Of a DNA stretch of 64,000 nt, positions 1 through 10,402 are shown in pieces. Position 1 is the first letter of the stretch; the number at the start of each line of letters is the position of its first letter. The DNA is from Phytophthora sp. 'mugwort' (Eukaryota > Oomycota > Peronosporomycetes > Peronosporales > Peronosporaceae). The notes under the pieces were generated by a model, which saw nothing but the letters and a program-made list of their open reading frames with translations, ran no database searches and had not been told where the DNA came from. The DNA is taken from NCBI GenBank assembly GCA_033558025.1, contig JAUCEF010000016.1, positions 744,001 to 808,000 of the forward strand. Direction: 5' to 3'. The position numbers were made by a program, and so were the translations under genes.

Positions 1-439
1 GAGGGCGCATCAGAAGCCAGCGAGCCTGACGGGGACATCGAGTCCCGCCTGGAGCTGCAAGAAGAGGCAGCCGGCGTCAGGGCGAGCACACCAAGGTTCC
101 AGGAGCAAAAACAAAGTGAGAAAACGACAACAACCCTGGCTACAACCCTAAACGGAGCAAGAAGAAGTGATACGCGAAGCTGAAAAATCCCGCTAGAGAA
201 TCAAATCGGATGTACAATGTTCTACACATACAAGCAGTCTTCATGAACACATACCTAAGGTTCCAAAAGTACCGTGGGCGCTGGGAGCACTTCGTGCTGC
301 TCATTTTGATCTCTGCAAATACCGCTACGTCACCAGAAGTTATTGTCATTGATAGCGTTGAGCTAGTAGGTTGGCCTGCAGAGGTTCAACAATCTCGGTT
401 TTCAGCAAACGAGAAATGCGGCATCGAGTTTCCTGACAT

Positions 440-986
440 TAATGAAACCAACCCATGTCAATGTCGCGTCACGACAGCTTTCATAATGTATGCCTTAACG
501 TGCGGACCAATTATTATTGCACACAGAAAACTACCATCAAGTGGGCCGGTGCTCTAACTATGTGTACGAATCCAAGGACGCGCAATCAATGGACACTGGT
601 CTAGCAGGCTGGACGCTGTCGTGACAGATATAATTAACGCAGGCTCTGTAGTTGGGAACCACAGCGGAGAGCTGATGGCACATTTTTTTTCAAAGGAAAA
701 GAACCAGCCCAGCGAATACGCGCTAGAGCTGTCGAAGAGAAACGATAAGGAAGACTGTCTATATTGGCGCTGCTACATGCGGTGTCATCGCGCTTTATTA
801 ACCACGCACCAACTTAATACAAAGTTCTTGAAGATGTTCAACCGAGCTGATATGCGAGTGCTTGTGATCGCGCAGAGTAAGATCAGGGCTGGCGAAGAGG
901 TGACTGTTGGTTACGGTCCCAGCCTATGGCTTAAGTGCCTGCGTGTAAAGAACAACCGTTGCAGCAAAGATCAAGCCATGAAGTGA
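440..986 (+). pseudogene. Broken AWS-SET histone methyltransferase-like pseudogene
   Basis: The second half reads as the end of a SET domain: residues like LGELMAHF-style and YALELSKRND, then, in another frame, SRFINHA (the NH-containing S-adenosylmethionine pocket), then TKFLKMFNRADMRVLVIAQS and the closing AGEEVTVGYG. A post-SET-like cysteine stretch (CLRVKNNRC) follows. Upstream, around 445-560, there are AWS-like cysteines (NPCQC, then in another frame VCLN, YYC and MCTN). At least two frame changes, near 790-820 and 460-490, plus stops mean it cannot make a working enzyme. SET proteins methylate histone lysines. In oomycetes such sequences often occur among transposons, so it may be a captured copy rather than a decayed single-copy gene. 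Confidence 0.7.
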
Positions 987-2584
987 ATAGGCGTCATGCG
1001 GATTACAGTAAAATCGTAATAGCAATGTAGCCTGCAGCTGGCATTTGTTGCATATCTCCCAAATTGGGACTAGCAAGCGTTGAAGCTAAAGATGCATATT
1101 ACCGACGTTGGCAATAGGTTGAGTCTTCAATCGGTATATCACACGAGTTGCCCTTGATTGCAAAAGTTGCCAGCTCAAACAGTATTGGTTCTCATAATAT
1201 AGCGATGAGGTCTTCGACCCGTTTGCCATCAAGCACATTTGAATCATAGCACTATCGATTCAAACAAAATAGTTGTATTCTTGGAATTTAAGCTATCAAT
1301 CCGCAATTTTCCGCATATCCACTTCACTGCCGCGTTGATATGCATATCAAATCCTTTATTTTCGCTGTTAGTAGCCCGGGTATTTGTATGAGGGGAGCGA
1401 AACTTATTTGGATGAAAGCGCGTGTCCATTTGCAATCGGCTGGCCGACGGGTACGATCTGAAGCGTCGTTTCGATCGCGTTGGCGCTTCATGGACAGTGT
1501 ACGGTCAATTAAGGTCTCGTTGCTAAAATAAACAACGGCGTGCGTTGCCTCTATGTGGATTAAGTGCACACGTGCTGAACTTGAAGAAACATGTGTTTGT
1601 TGACCCAAACCAACCGAACAACCCCACTGTGGTTGGTTTTGCGCCTCCATTCTTGCGTATATCATGTAGGTTTCATCTGCGCAGACAGTGCTATGCCTTC
1701 TTCTGTTTTGCTCCGTGGCTTCACACTAACGCGTGGTTGTTAGGTTCCTCCGGCATATCGTCAGCCTCAACCTTATTCTGGTTCTTGGGCTACAGCGAAG
1801 CCCTCACCGCCTGCACTTCTCTCGTTATGTCACCAGGCATAGTGAAACAGTCTGCCGATCCGCTGTCCAGCGTGATAGTGTTGAATAACATGAAGTAGTC
1901 AATGTAGCGAGCCTTGACGTCACTCTCGGCCATTTTAAGTTTCACCTCGAGCTTGTACAGGAATTGATCTCGGCACCGAGTGGTTCTTCACACTTGAGAT
2001 GATTCACAATATTGGCCGTCAGCATCTCATCATTGACGCCTCCCGACGAGTGCCCATCTGCAGCTCACAGAAGATGACTAGCAAGTAGGGGTTGAACGCA
2101 TTAACGACGGACTCCGTCGCTGCCCCGAATCATTTTTCAGGCACGCGGCAACGCGCGCGCAGATTGGGCTCGTACTCACGCCATTCCCGCTTCCACTTCA
2201 CCAATGGCTCGTGGGAAGTGGATTCAATTTTAGGTGGTAGGACCGGATAAAGGTGATACGGAGCCGGTCAGTCCAGCGTTCAGCGCCATCTTAAGTCGGT
2301 CCTCCGTCGCCCGCTGGAATGCACAGCAGGATGGCGGCACTCGAACAGCGGAGAATCCTACCAAATAATTCTTTGTATCATGTCCCGGGTAGAGATTCCG
2401 AGGATGTCAACACACGGTAATGCGGGGGCGAGCCCGCAAGAAATGGTAGCCGAGTGTATTGATGAAAGATTAAGAATAAGCTCCAGACTAGCTGGCTGCT
2501 ATCTTTCGCTCAAAAGGAGGCAATCCACTTGTGAACAGAGCCTCTAGAAGTCACTGTCCGCCAAGCATTCATTTCAGATGAAAC
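987..2584. other. Decayed intergenic DNA, no gene recognised
   Basis: Only short interrupted reading frames occur on both strands, many of them overlapping at 1244-1900. The minus strand around 1650-2300 looks faintly coding, but I could not assign it to any family. Confidence 0.5.
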
Positions 2585-2998
2585 ATGCAGTTAGGCATAC
2601 AAATCAGTAATGGCCAAAAATCTATTGCGGGTTTCGGCATTTTGCAATACTGGGAGAAATACTTTACTGCAAGCACTCAAGGGTACTGCAATACATACTA
2701 CAGCGACGCTGGGTATTGTAGAAGTATTTTTCAGCGATCTCGGGAATCCTTTCAAAGTCGTTCCTCAAAGACCGTCCGCCAATTGCACGCCTCAAGCATT
2801 TTGGCGCCAACTTCGGCAGCATGGGTGGCCACGAAGCGTGAGCGCCTGTTCAGTAGTGCGACGCACGTGCTTCGATCCACCAGGAAACGACTGATACCTG
2901 TCAATTTCGAGAAGACCCTGCTTCTGAAGCACAACCGATTTATTTGGAACGTTGATATGGTGTCTCAGGCGATGAAGAGCAATTGGTTAGAGGTGTAA
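2585..2998 (+). pseudogene. hAT-family transposase, C-terminal dimerisation fragment
   Basis: An open frame of 137 residues ends with a pattern typical of the hAT C-terminal dimerisation region. It shows a small/PTSA stretch, a degraded ERLFSSATHVL motif, then RKRLIPVNFEKTLLLKHNRFIWN, matching the usual 'SxERxFS...R.RL.P.xxExLxxLxxN' order. The catalytic and BED-finger portions are not visible upstream, so only the tail of the transposase remains. A parallel frame at 2610-2894 shows that the copy has drifted. Confidence 0.6.
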
Positions 2999-3815
2999 GG
3001 AGCATAGTATTGCAAATTATTGCAAACTCGTCGGGTATTGCAGTATGTATTGGAGGTGAGAAATGTAGTTGAAGTATAATACATATTGAAAGCAGCTGCC
3101 TTTTCGAATAGTGAACAGTGGTGCAGCTCGTGGACACGCACGGGTAGTCACAGTTTAAGCAAAGGGATAACATCTGTTCGTTGTCGCCACCAGCAACTGG
3201 GGCAAGGAAAGCAAGTTCGTTGGCTTGATTAAGCATCAGTGTGGTATTGCTCTCCATTTGCGCGCGGAATTCAAGTTGAATTTGAAGTGTAGCATTTTAT
3301 AGACAGAGGGATCTCCGAATTACCAAAATTAGCTATTATCATAATATATAAATTGCAGGAGTTCGATTCGGCACATAAACTGTATTTTTATTTGCAAACC
3401 GTAGATTTAACTACTACATGTTAACCGGATGACTCAAGTGTCATCTAATTCATCACTATCTTGTGGTGATAGTGTTCTGCTGTCGATTATTCACGCATTG
3501 TGCTTCCCGCCTATATTTGCCAATACAATATTTCAATCCTTTGATCATGCCTGGTTTATGCGCTCGCATTGAGTATAATCGTACTTAATGGTGTGTTTCA
3601 GTGAAGACAAGCGTTTTGCATGCAACCTTGCGCGATTTGCGAATCGCGCATGGAAATTTTGAAGTACTGGTCGATGTCGGCAATAATTGTATTTTTAAGC
3701 ATTACAAAAACAACTAAAAATCAAACCGAGGCGTATATCAGTATTATACTGTCAGTGACAGTATATCCCGAATCAGGTTCGTAAACGGCCAAGTGAACAC
3801 AATTACCGAACACAA
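2999..3815. other. AT-rich intergenic spacer
   Basis: AT-rich DNA downstream of the carrier gene's 3' end and next to the hAT remnant. No coding region, tRNA or clear repeat is visible. Confidence 0.5.
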
Positions 3816-5000
3816 TTACGCCTTGGCAGCCTCGATCGCCTTGGTCCCAACATCCCGACGCAGCATGTAGAGGGCGCGCATAGTGTACTTTGTAATCTGC
3901 TCCTTGGTCATAACCAACAAAGCGCTCTTGATAACCGTGTTGAAGAGTTGTGCCGAGCAACCCTTGAAGTAGCCGCTGGGACCTTCTAGCTCACCAATGC
4001 GCTTGAGCACCTGTACCATGGAGTTGCCCATCTCGGCGTGGTGGTGCCCATGCGAGCTCTTCTGCTGTCCAGCAATCTGCTTCTTCTGGGCCTGCATCAG
4101 CACCTTTGCACGAATCACAGGGTACGTGATGATCGTGGCAACAGCCTTAGCAATCGCCGCGAGGAGAAAGGCCTCCAACGCCGTCAGCGAGCTCACGCGT
4201 TTGGCATTGCTGGACGCCATCTTGGAATGCTGCAGCTGCAGCTTCAACTTGTCGAAGATGGTATAGTTGATGGACGGGTTGCTCACCAACACCAAGGACG
4301 GTATGAATCCCTTCCAGAAAGACATGAGGCCGTCCTCGGCGTAAATCTCCTTGGCGATGCCCCACATGGTGCGTCGCTGCGTCGGCTCCTTCTCGTCGCT
4401 CTTGCCATCGGCATCACTAGATTCATCATCACTGGACTGGATCTGAGCCCGCGTGTTTATCATCTCGAGCGGGAGCGTCATGGACATATTGAGTGCTCCA
4501 GCCGTGGAGGCCATGAGCAGACTCATGCCCGTGGTAATGGGCGTGCTTGAGTGCTTCTCCACCGCCGTTTTGAGAAACGAGTACCAGTAAAAGTAGGCGA
4601 AGTTGGATGAGACTGTGTGCACGACTTTGGAGCTAAGGCCTGCAAAAAGGCCCTCGACACCTTCCTGGCGATATACGAGCCACACGGCCACGAGCAGGTT
4701 GTGCGCCTTCTTCTTGCGGAGCTCTACGGCCTTGGCCATGGCCTCCTCGCTCTCTTCCTCTTTACTATTGTCCACGTCCACCTGGCGCCGTGTCTTCACC
4801 ACGTCCAGCGGATACAGCAGCACGGCGGCGAACAGTGCGCCCATGGCCCCGGCCTGCGCAGCAAGTAAATATATAAAATGTTAGCAAATAAATATTGTAC
4901 TATCGAGAAAGAAGAGGACTGGAGAACAGTTTATACCACGTACAGAGGCGTCGACGAAGGCCCTGAAGGCGGGGGAGGTGGGCGTCTTAATGTCGGTCAT
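3816..5000 (-). CDS. Mitochondrial carrier family (SLC25) protein, possibly peroxisomal type
   Basis: Two exons: 5000-4944 (19 codons from ATG) and 4853-3816. They are joined across a 90-nt intron with donor GTACGT and acceptor TGCGCAG, both in phase 0, giving 364 residues. The junction creates AGAMGAL followed by YPLDVVKTR, the classic first carrier signature PxDxxK. The second repeat has LPLEMINTR and the third has YPVIRAKVLMQ, where the usual acidic residue is replaced. The family has six membrane helices in three repeats. A charged Ser/Asp/Glu loop (about residues 160-180) and a His-rich loop (HGHHH) are insertions. Known carriers exchange metabolites or nucleotides across mitochondrial or peroxisomal membranes. 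The third-repeat motif resembles the peroxisomal PMP34/PXN branch, but that assignment is tentative. The gene is divergent from the SAP30/PHD gene at 6067. Confidence 0.85.
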
Positions 5001-6066
5001 GGCTAGGAAGATCTTAGATGACTGTGAGCGAGCCAGTAAGTCTGCGAATGTCGACTCGAAGTTGCAGGTGTCCCGTCAGGTTTGACGGGTAGCCTAAATT
5101 AAGTAAACTATCCTAGCTGAATCCTAATTTTGAGAAAAGAATTGGCACATCTCGTGAATAGTGTGTAAAATCTATCGTGCACGCAATCTGCGACATGTGT
5201 GCGCGTGAGATGGACACTCCATTTTGCTTAGGGAAAGCAAGCAACCTGACTTCGCGGGGTGCTGGGAAATTTTGGTGGGAACGTACAGGTGTGAAATTGG
5301 CCGTCTGCGGTTCTAAAAGCGTCATCCGCAAGGCACAAAACTGAACGATCTGCTTGGACGCCGCGAAAGAACAAGCGCAACAGCTCTGACTAGTGAAGTC
5401 GAACATAGGTCTTTCGGTAGGCTGCTATCGGCACCGCAGAGCACAAATGAAATGATCCTCAACGATGCCAAACTATCTCAATTATGCGAGTTGGTTTATC
5501 CTGGTAAATTATTTGAGCATGAAACTGTGCACACAAAACTAGCGGTCGATTGCAATGATTGCCTTGAGGGATGTAAGGGTAGATCCCCAAAGTGCTTCAG
5601 TCGACATTAGTACAGGCGTTTTATTAAAGCTATAAGGCCCATCACACGAGTGTTCACGTGTGGTTTGCAAATAAAGTTTGATAAGCTGTGCTATTATCAA
5701 CCAGCCACGCCTTGCATAAATAGACCCGCATTTTAATCCTAAGGAGTTCTTTAGTGGCACCGTTCATCCTCTCATTACTTTTTAATCGCTTTCAGTAGCC
5801 GTATACATGTATACGCTGAAGTCCCACTTGTCCTCTAAACTGACAATCTACAGTACTTTCCAGTTGATGCTCTTTTTGTGCCCATTCGAAGGATTGGGTC
5901 CACTATGTGGAGTCAAGCGTGTATCAGAGCGTACAAGAGCGGACCGTCCCCTCTAAGACAGTCCGCTCGCACACAGAAATCCCTTCATATTTGAACGGCA
6001 GCGCAGCGTGACCAGAGCTCCAGACGTCATTCTTTCTAGCTCTCACTCTTCATCCGCAGCAACACC
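5001..6066. other. Divergent intergenic region with two promoters
   Basis: This roughly 1-kb spacer separates the starts of the carrier (-) and SAP30/PHD (+) genes, so it must hold both promoters. Only short non-conserved frames are visible. Confidence 0.5.
6027..6033 (+). promoter_or_regulatory. Oomycete-type initiator (TCATTCT)
   Basis: The sequence TCATTCT matches the oomycete initiator consensus TCAYTYY and lies 40 nt upstream of the ATG at 6067. Pyrimidine-rich sequence follows, as expected at oomycete transcription starts. This is a motif match only. Confidence 0.35.
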
Positions 6067-7322
6067 ATGGTGAGCGCGGACCCCCTCCCCCCTCCCTTGA
6101 CCCCCTACGCGGTTCTAGCATATCGCCCCTCCACGCTCGAGTAATCCCCTCATTACCTCTTCTAACACTCTGTCTGTCCACCTCGCTGCCCTCAGGACGA
6201 GCGCGACGATCTCTACATGATGGAAGAAGGTATACACAGTCAAAACGGGGTACGACGCGGCTGGCCAATATTACTAACGTTCCCTTGGGGATCGCCTGCC
6301 AACCCCAGAGCTCGAGGACAGCGGCCGCTATTACGTGGACGAGATGAGTCCCCAGGAACGGCTCAAGCGCGTGCTATACCCATCGCGGCTCATGGTAGAT
6401 TTCAAGAGCTTGGGCGTACGTTTGTCTGAAGCTATTAACGGAGAATTGCAGTTTCTCTTTCAAATTATAAGCGATCGACTCGGCTTGGCTGGCCGATCGA
6501 ATTGGAGCGTTACGCTGACTAACTCGCTTGACCCACTCGTGACTGTCTGGCAATGCACAGGTCGAAGCCCTGAAGCGCTACGCCAAGTTCTACCACCTTA
6601 AGCTGGATGAAGACTCGCTGGAGAAAGACGACCTGGCAGCGCAGGTGGCGCGCCACTTCGACATGTCGCTGGAAGTGGAGGAGGACGACTCCATCGTCGC
6701 CTTCATGCAGCGGTTGCGCAACGGCGAGCGGACGGCAGTCAAGCGCTCGACGGCCCGCGAAAAGGAGCGCAAGGCGCAAGTCGCAGCCGAGAAGGCCAAG
6801 CGTAAGTCGAACAGCCGCAAGCGCCAGCGCGACCGCTCAGTGTCCGTCTCGTCGGGTCGCAACTCGAGTCACAGCTCGAGCCACGATACGAGCAACGGCA
6901 ACTCCGGCAACAGCTCGGCTAACCATTCACACGGCAACGGCCACTCGAGCGGACCGATCAACGGACATAGCATCCGGGGTCATGGTAACGAAGGACGCAA
7001 GGCGCCGCCGAGCAGCTTGAAACCCTCCAACTCGTCGGGCGGAAAGAACAAGAAGACCAAGAAGGACGCAGACACGGGCGAAGACAATGAGCTTTATTGC
7101 ATTTGCAACCTGCCGAGCTACGGCAATATGATCGCGTGTGACGGGAAGACGTGCCCGAACCCGTCGCAGTGGTATCATCTCGAGTGTGTGGGTCTAGCGG
7201 ACGGCCGCCACCCAGACACGTGGTTGTGCCCGGAGTGCGACCCCAAGGGCTTCTCCGGTGGCTCCTCCAACAGCCACAAGAAGAAGAAAAACAAACGCTC
7301 CAAGTCCCCTGGCATCAAGTAA
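6067..7322 (+). CDS. SAP30-like Sin3-binding domain plus PHD-finger protein
   Basis: Four exons give 301 residues: 6067-6069 (ATG alone), 6196-6229, 6309-6415 and 6561-7322. Donors are GTGAGC, GTATAC and GTACGT; acceptors are CTCAG, CCCAG and CACAG; the reading frame is kept throughout. Residues about 41-102 match the Sin3-binding region of SAP30: DFKSLG, VEALKRYAKFYHL, then a V..HF segment and an acidic EVEEDD stretch. SAP30 links Sin3 to histone deacetylases. A Lys/Arg and Ser/Asn/His-rich linker follows. Residues about 227-276 form an ING-like PHD finger (YCIC, CDGKTC, WYHLEC, WLCPEC; C4HC3), which typically reads histone H3 tails. The tail is basic, like a nuclear localisation signal. The protein probably works in a histone deacetylase complex. 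If the ATG-only exon is wrong, Met codons at 6217 or 6220 are alternatives. Confidence 0.85.
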
Positions 7323-7648
7323 AGGGTCTTCCCCCTCGCGTGACGACTCAAGGCGAACAGCGGGCTGCTCTCCCCTGCCGCGTCTATGACTGCGTGCCTA
7401 TGATGCCTGATCCTTTCTACTTCCTAGCGCCTCGCTCGCAGATTGTCTTCGATTCATTCAAATATACCTATATTGTCGGTCGCTTTTGTCTTAGATACTG
7501 TCTAACGAGGCAACCTTCAACCTTGTGCAATAATGGCCAAGGACTGATGTAGACGAAAACAAAAAATGTTGCGCTTTTCGGTACGTTTTCGTCGTCAAGT
7601 TGCAATGACTGCTTTAAGATGACTAAAAGCATATCGGTCTCTACGGTC
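7323..7648. other. Convergent 3' ends
   Basis: A 326-nt spacer between the stop codons of two convergent genes, presumably their 3' UTRs. No other feature is visible. Confidence 0.5.
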
Positions 7649-10150
7649 TCAAGCAAAGGCCCAGAGCTTGACTCGCTTGTCAGCCCCTGACGACACGAAG
7701 GCTGGCTCGGTCGGATGCCATTGCGCTTGCAATACTTTGCCGTAATGCTTGTGGTAGCTGGCAACAGGCTGCAATGTTGAGCTCATCGCTTGCATGACGC
7801 AAAGTGTACCATCAAAGGCCGCGCTGAGTAACCACTGACCACCCGGAGACCATCGCACGGATCGACACTCATCTTCGTGAGGCACGACGATCTGCAACGC
7901 TTCACGTGCAGTCGATCGCAGATCCCATACAGACACGCTACCGTCTTGGTGACCTGAGACGACGAGCTTTTCATCAGTCGGATGGAAGTGCAGCGAGAAC
8001 GCAGCGTGCGCTCCTGATGTCACGAGACGCTCGCACCGCCTGCTCCGTGTATCCCAGAGCCTCACAGTCTTGTCTAGTGCGGCACTTAGTAGCAAGGTAC
8101 TTGTTGATCCTGATGTCCAAGAATGAGGCATTGCAATTGCCTGAATTTCCTCTACGTGACCATCAAGCGCTTGCAAAGGACCAGAACTTGAGCTCCTGTG
8201 AGCTTGTCGAACGTCCCAGCAACGCAAGCGGAGATCGTTGGTCGTGGTTGTCCAAAGAAGATGTGGAGAGGCAAACGCCAGTGCACGCGCCTTTCCCATT
8301 GATCCATTGATATCGCCTCGCTGTATCCAGAGCTCATCGTTCTGTTGCCTCTGCAATGGGTCTTTCTCTCGAACTACCAACACTTTGACAGACCCATCAG
8401 CTGCACCAGAAGCGATCATGGAGGTAGTACTACCGGTAGCATGACGGCGGAGGTGTTGATTGTAGGAAACACAGTAAATTCCGGAGTCGTGGTGTTTGTG
8501 TCTTTCAAGTGCTACAGGAAGCAGTGGCAAGATCAAATTAAGAGGGGAAGACCAGGACAATTGTTCCTGCCGGCGCCTTAAGGAAGTCGACAAGTCGAAG
8601 ACTCGCAATGCTCGTGCGTTGGTTCCAACAGCGACTTGCATGCCATTCGGATGCACGTCTAACGCACGTCCAGCTTGTGGCTCATTCACTTCGGCAATAA
8701 CACTTGCACACACGACGTGGTCGAGCTTGAGCTCGTCATAATGTTGCGGTGGCCCCTTCACCTCCAGCAACGCCATTCCAGGGTCACAATTCGTCTCCTC
8801 AACGATATCCTGTTGCGGTTCTTCTAACCCGTCTTCCTCGGACAAGGGTGAGTTTCTTATGGCCATCACTTTTAGTTGAGACTGATTAACTTCTAGGTTC
8901 GTTTCCGCGGTGTCCAACGAATCCATCGCAAGACTGCCGGAACTCTTTTGACCCCAACCAATTATCAAGCGCTTGCTTGAAGACGTGGAATCGTCCAGAA
9001 TAAGTCGTTGGTCTAGCTCGCGTCGGGCTTCTAGCAACCTATCAACGTTAACATTCGAGCCGTTGCTCTCCAGTTCGCCGCGAAAGCTTTCGTTGGCTCC
9101 TTTGCCACAATCATTATCTTGCAGAGTCAATGTTTCTGTCTCGTGATCAAATAGCTGCAAGTTCTCAGTCTGTGTCGCAACGTCGCTCCAATCGTTTGTC
9201 CCGCAACTTACGGCGGCATCGGTCGTCTCTCTCGCTTCTAGTCTACAGCTCACCGCAGCGTCAATGGTCTCTTTCACGTCTAGTCCACAGATCACTGCAG
9301 CATCGACAATATCCTTTATGTCTATCTTGCAGCTCACGGTAACATCAGCAGTCTCCTTCATAAGGCATTGCTTCTCTTCATCAACCTTGCTACGAACATC
9401 ATCCCCATCTTCACTATTTTCTGGCCATTGTCGTTTGCTTAAATTCGTGGATAATGCCATCGGATTTCGTGGTCTTTTTCGCCACCTCGTCCATTCCATC
9501 GAGCGCGCCATAGTGTTAGACGACGCTGGTACCAGTTCACACGACTCGACAGAAACTGCGGCGATGGCTGCGTCCAGAACAAGGATGTTGTTTTCTTCTT
9601 CAGTGGCCTCCTCTTCCACCTCACTACACATCACTGAGATGCAATCTTGAGTGGTGTCATCACTCTGCCGGTGAAAGACCACAGCATCACGGATCAGTCC
9701 AGCAAGTTGTAGTTTCGGTGCTGCAACATACTTGAACACGTCGCTCTCGTCCATATCTACAGGAGCTCGAAACAGCGGCACCAACCTCTTGAAGCACTTC
9801 AACTTAACTTCAGCGAGTCGTGACCGTTCTTGATATTTATCTTCGCCTTGGGTTTGAGTCCTTACCAGCACTTCCAGCTCGTCCAGCGCTAGTAGCGCAG
9901 CCTGCATCTCGTCCGAAGCACCACCTGTGGATAGGCTCTCCAGAGGCTGCAAGAAAGCCCGAGCTCTCGTCACATCTCCAGCGAAAACCCAACGACGAAG
10001 CAACGCAATCTCACGCAAACTTCCTCGCAACCAGGTCACATCCAGTCCGCTCTCTTGTTGCAACGCCAAGGAGCTGGCATAGAGACCTTTTGCCTGTAGG
10101 TACTGCGCAACGAGATACAACACATCATTGCGGTGAGGCATCGGCGACAT
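7649..10150 (-). CDS. LisH/CTLH and WD40-repeat protein, WDR47-like
   Basis: One uninterrupted frame of 833 residues. Residues about 6-38 form a LisH motif (DVLYLVAQYLQAKGLYASSL), followed by a CTLH-like helical stretch up to about 130. The middle (about 150-475) is acidic and low in complexity, and contains four 14-residue repeats at 266-321. From about 475 to the end lie WD40 repeats with recognisable units: SGAADGSVKVL, SAALDKTVRLWDTR, SGHQDGSVSVWDLR, SAAFDGTLCV and SSGADKRVKLW. The order, with a first blade like GRALDVHPNG...VGTNARALRVFD, resembles animal WDR47 (nemitin), a microtubule-associated protein. A cytoskeletal scaffold role is therefore plausible but only inferred. Met1 is chosen; Met4 is an alternative. 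Confidence 0.8.
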   Translation of the reverse strand: MSPMPHRNDVLYLVAQYLQAKGLYASSLALQQESGLDVTWLRGSLREIALLRRWVFAGDVTRARAFLQPLESLSTGGASDEMQAALLALDELEVLVRTQTQGEDKYQERSRLAEVKLKCFKRLVPLFRAPVDMDESDVFKYVAAPKLQLAGLIRDAVVFHRQSDDTTQDCISVMCSEVEEEATEEENNILVLDAAIAAVSVESCELVPASSNTMARSMEWTRWRKRPRNPMALSTNLSKRQWPENSEDGDDVRSKVDEEKQCLMKETADVTVSCKIDIKDIVDAAVICGLDVKETIDAAVSCRLEARETTDAAVSCGTNDWSDVATQTENLQLFDHETETLTLQDNDCGKGANESFRGELESNGSNVNVDRLLEARRELDQRLILDDSTSSSKRLIIGWGQKSSGSLAMDSLDTAETNLEVNQSQLKVMAIRNSPLSEEDGLEEPQQDIVEETNCDPGMALLEVKGPPQHYDELKLDHVVCASVIAEVNEPQAGRALDVHPNGMQVAVGTNARALRVFDLSTSLRRRQEQLSWSSPLNLILPLLPVALERHKHHDSGIYCVSYNQHLRRHATGSTTSMIASGAADGSVKVLVVREKDPLQRQQNDELWIQRGDINGSMGKARALAFASPHLLWTTTTNDLRLRCWDVRQAHRSSSSGPLQALDGHVEEIQAIAMPHSWTSGSTSTLLLSAALDKTVRLWDTRSRRCERLVTSGAHAAFSLHFHPTDEKLVVSGHQDGSVSVWDLRSTAREALQIVVPHEDECRSVRWSPGGQWLLSAAFDGTLCVMQAMSSTLQPVASYHKHYGKVLQAQWHPTEPAFVSSGADKRVKLWAFA
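9188..9355 (-). repeat. Four tandem 42-bp units in the WDR47-like gene
   Basis: In the minus-strand reading frame the DNA encodes four consecutive 14-residue units (residues 266-321). They begin ETADVTVSC, DIVDAAVIC, ETIDAAVSC and ETTDAAVSC. Each has an acidic start, an Ala/Val core and one Cys. Confidence 0.85.
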
Positions 10151-10402
10151 TCTCGGCGTCGCTTCCTACGAAACTGTGGTCAAAACGGATTATGTGAGAC
10201 CCACACGAGACGTTCCTCCACAGCAGACAAGAAGCTTAGCACTAATTGGAGAAGATGAGATTCGCTCTAACTTGAGTGGCCAAGGTCGCTCTCGATTGTT
10301 CGCACGATCGCGACTCGGTCACTCTACATTAAAATATGAAAGCTTTTGCATAAGGATAGGTTTGTTGGTATGTCTCTGGGAAAACATCTTGGTCCTGTCT
10401 AT

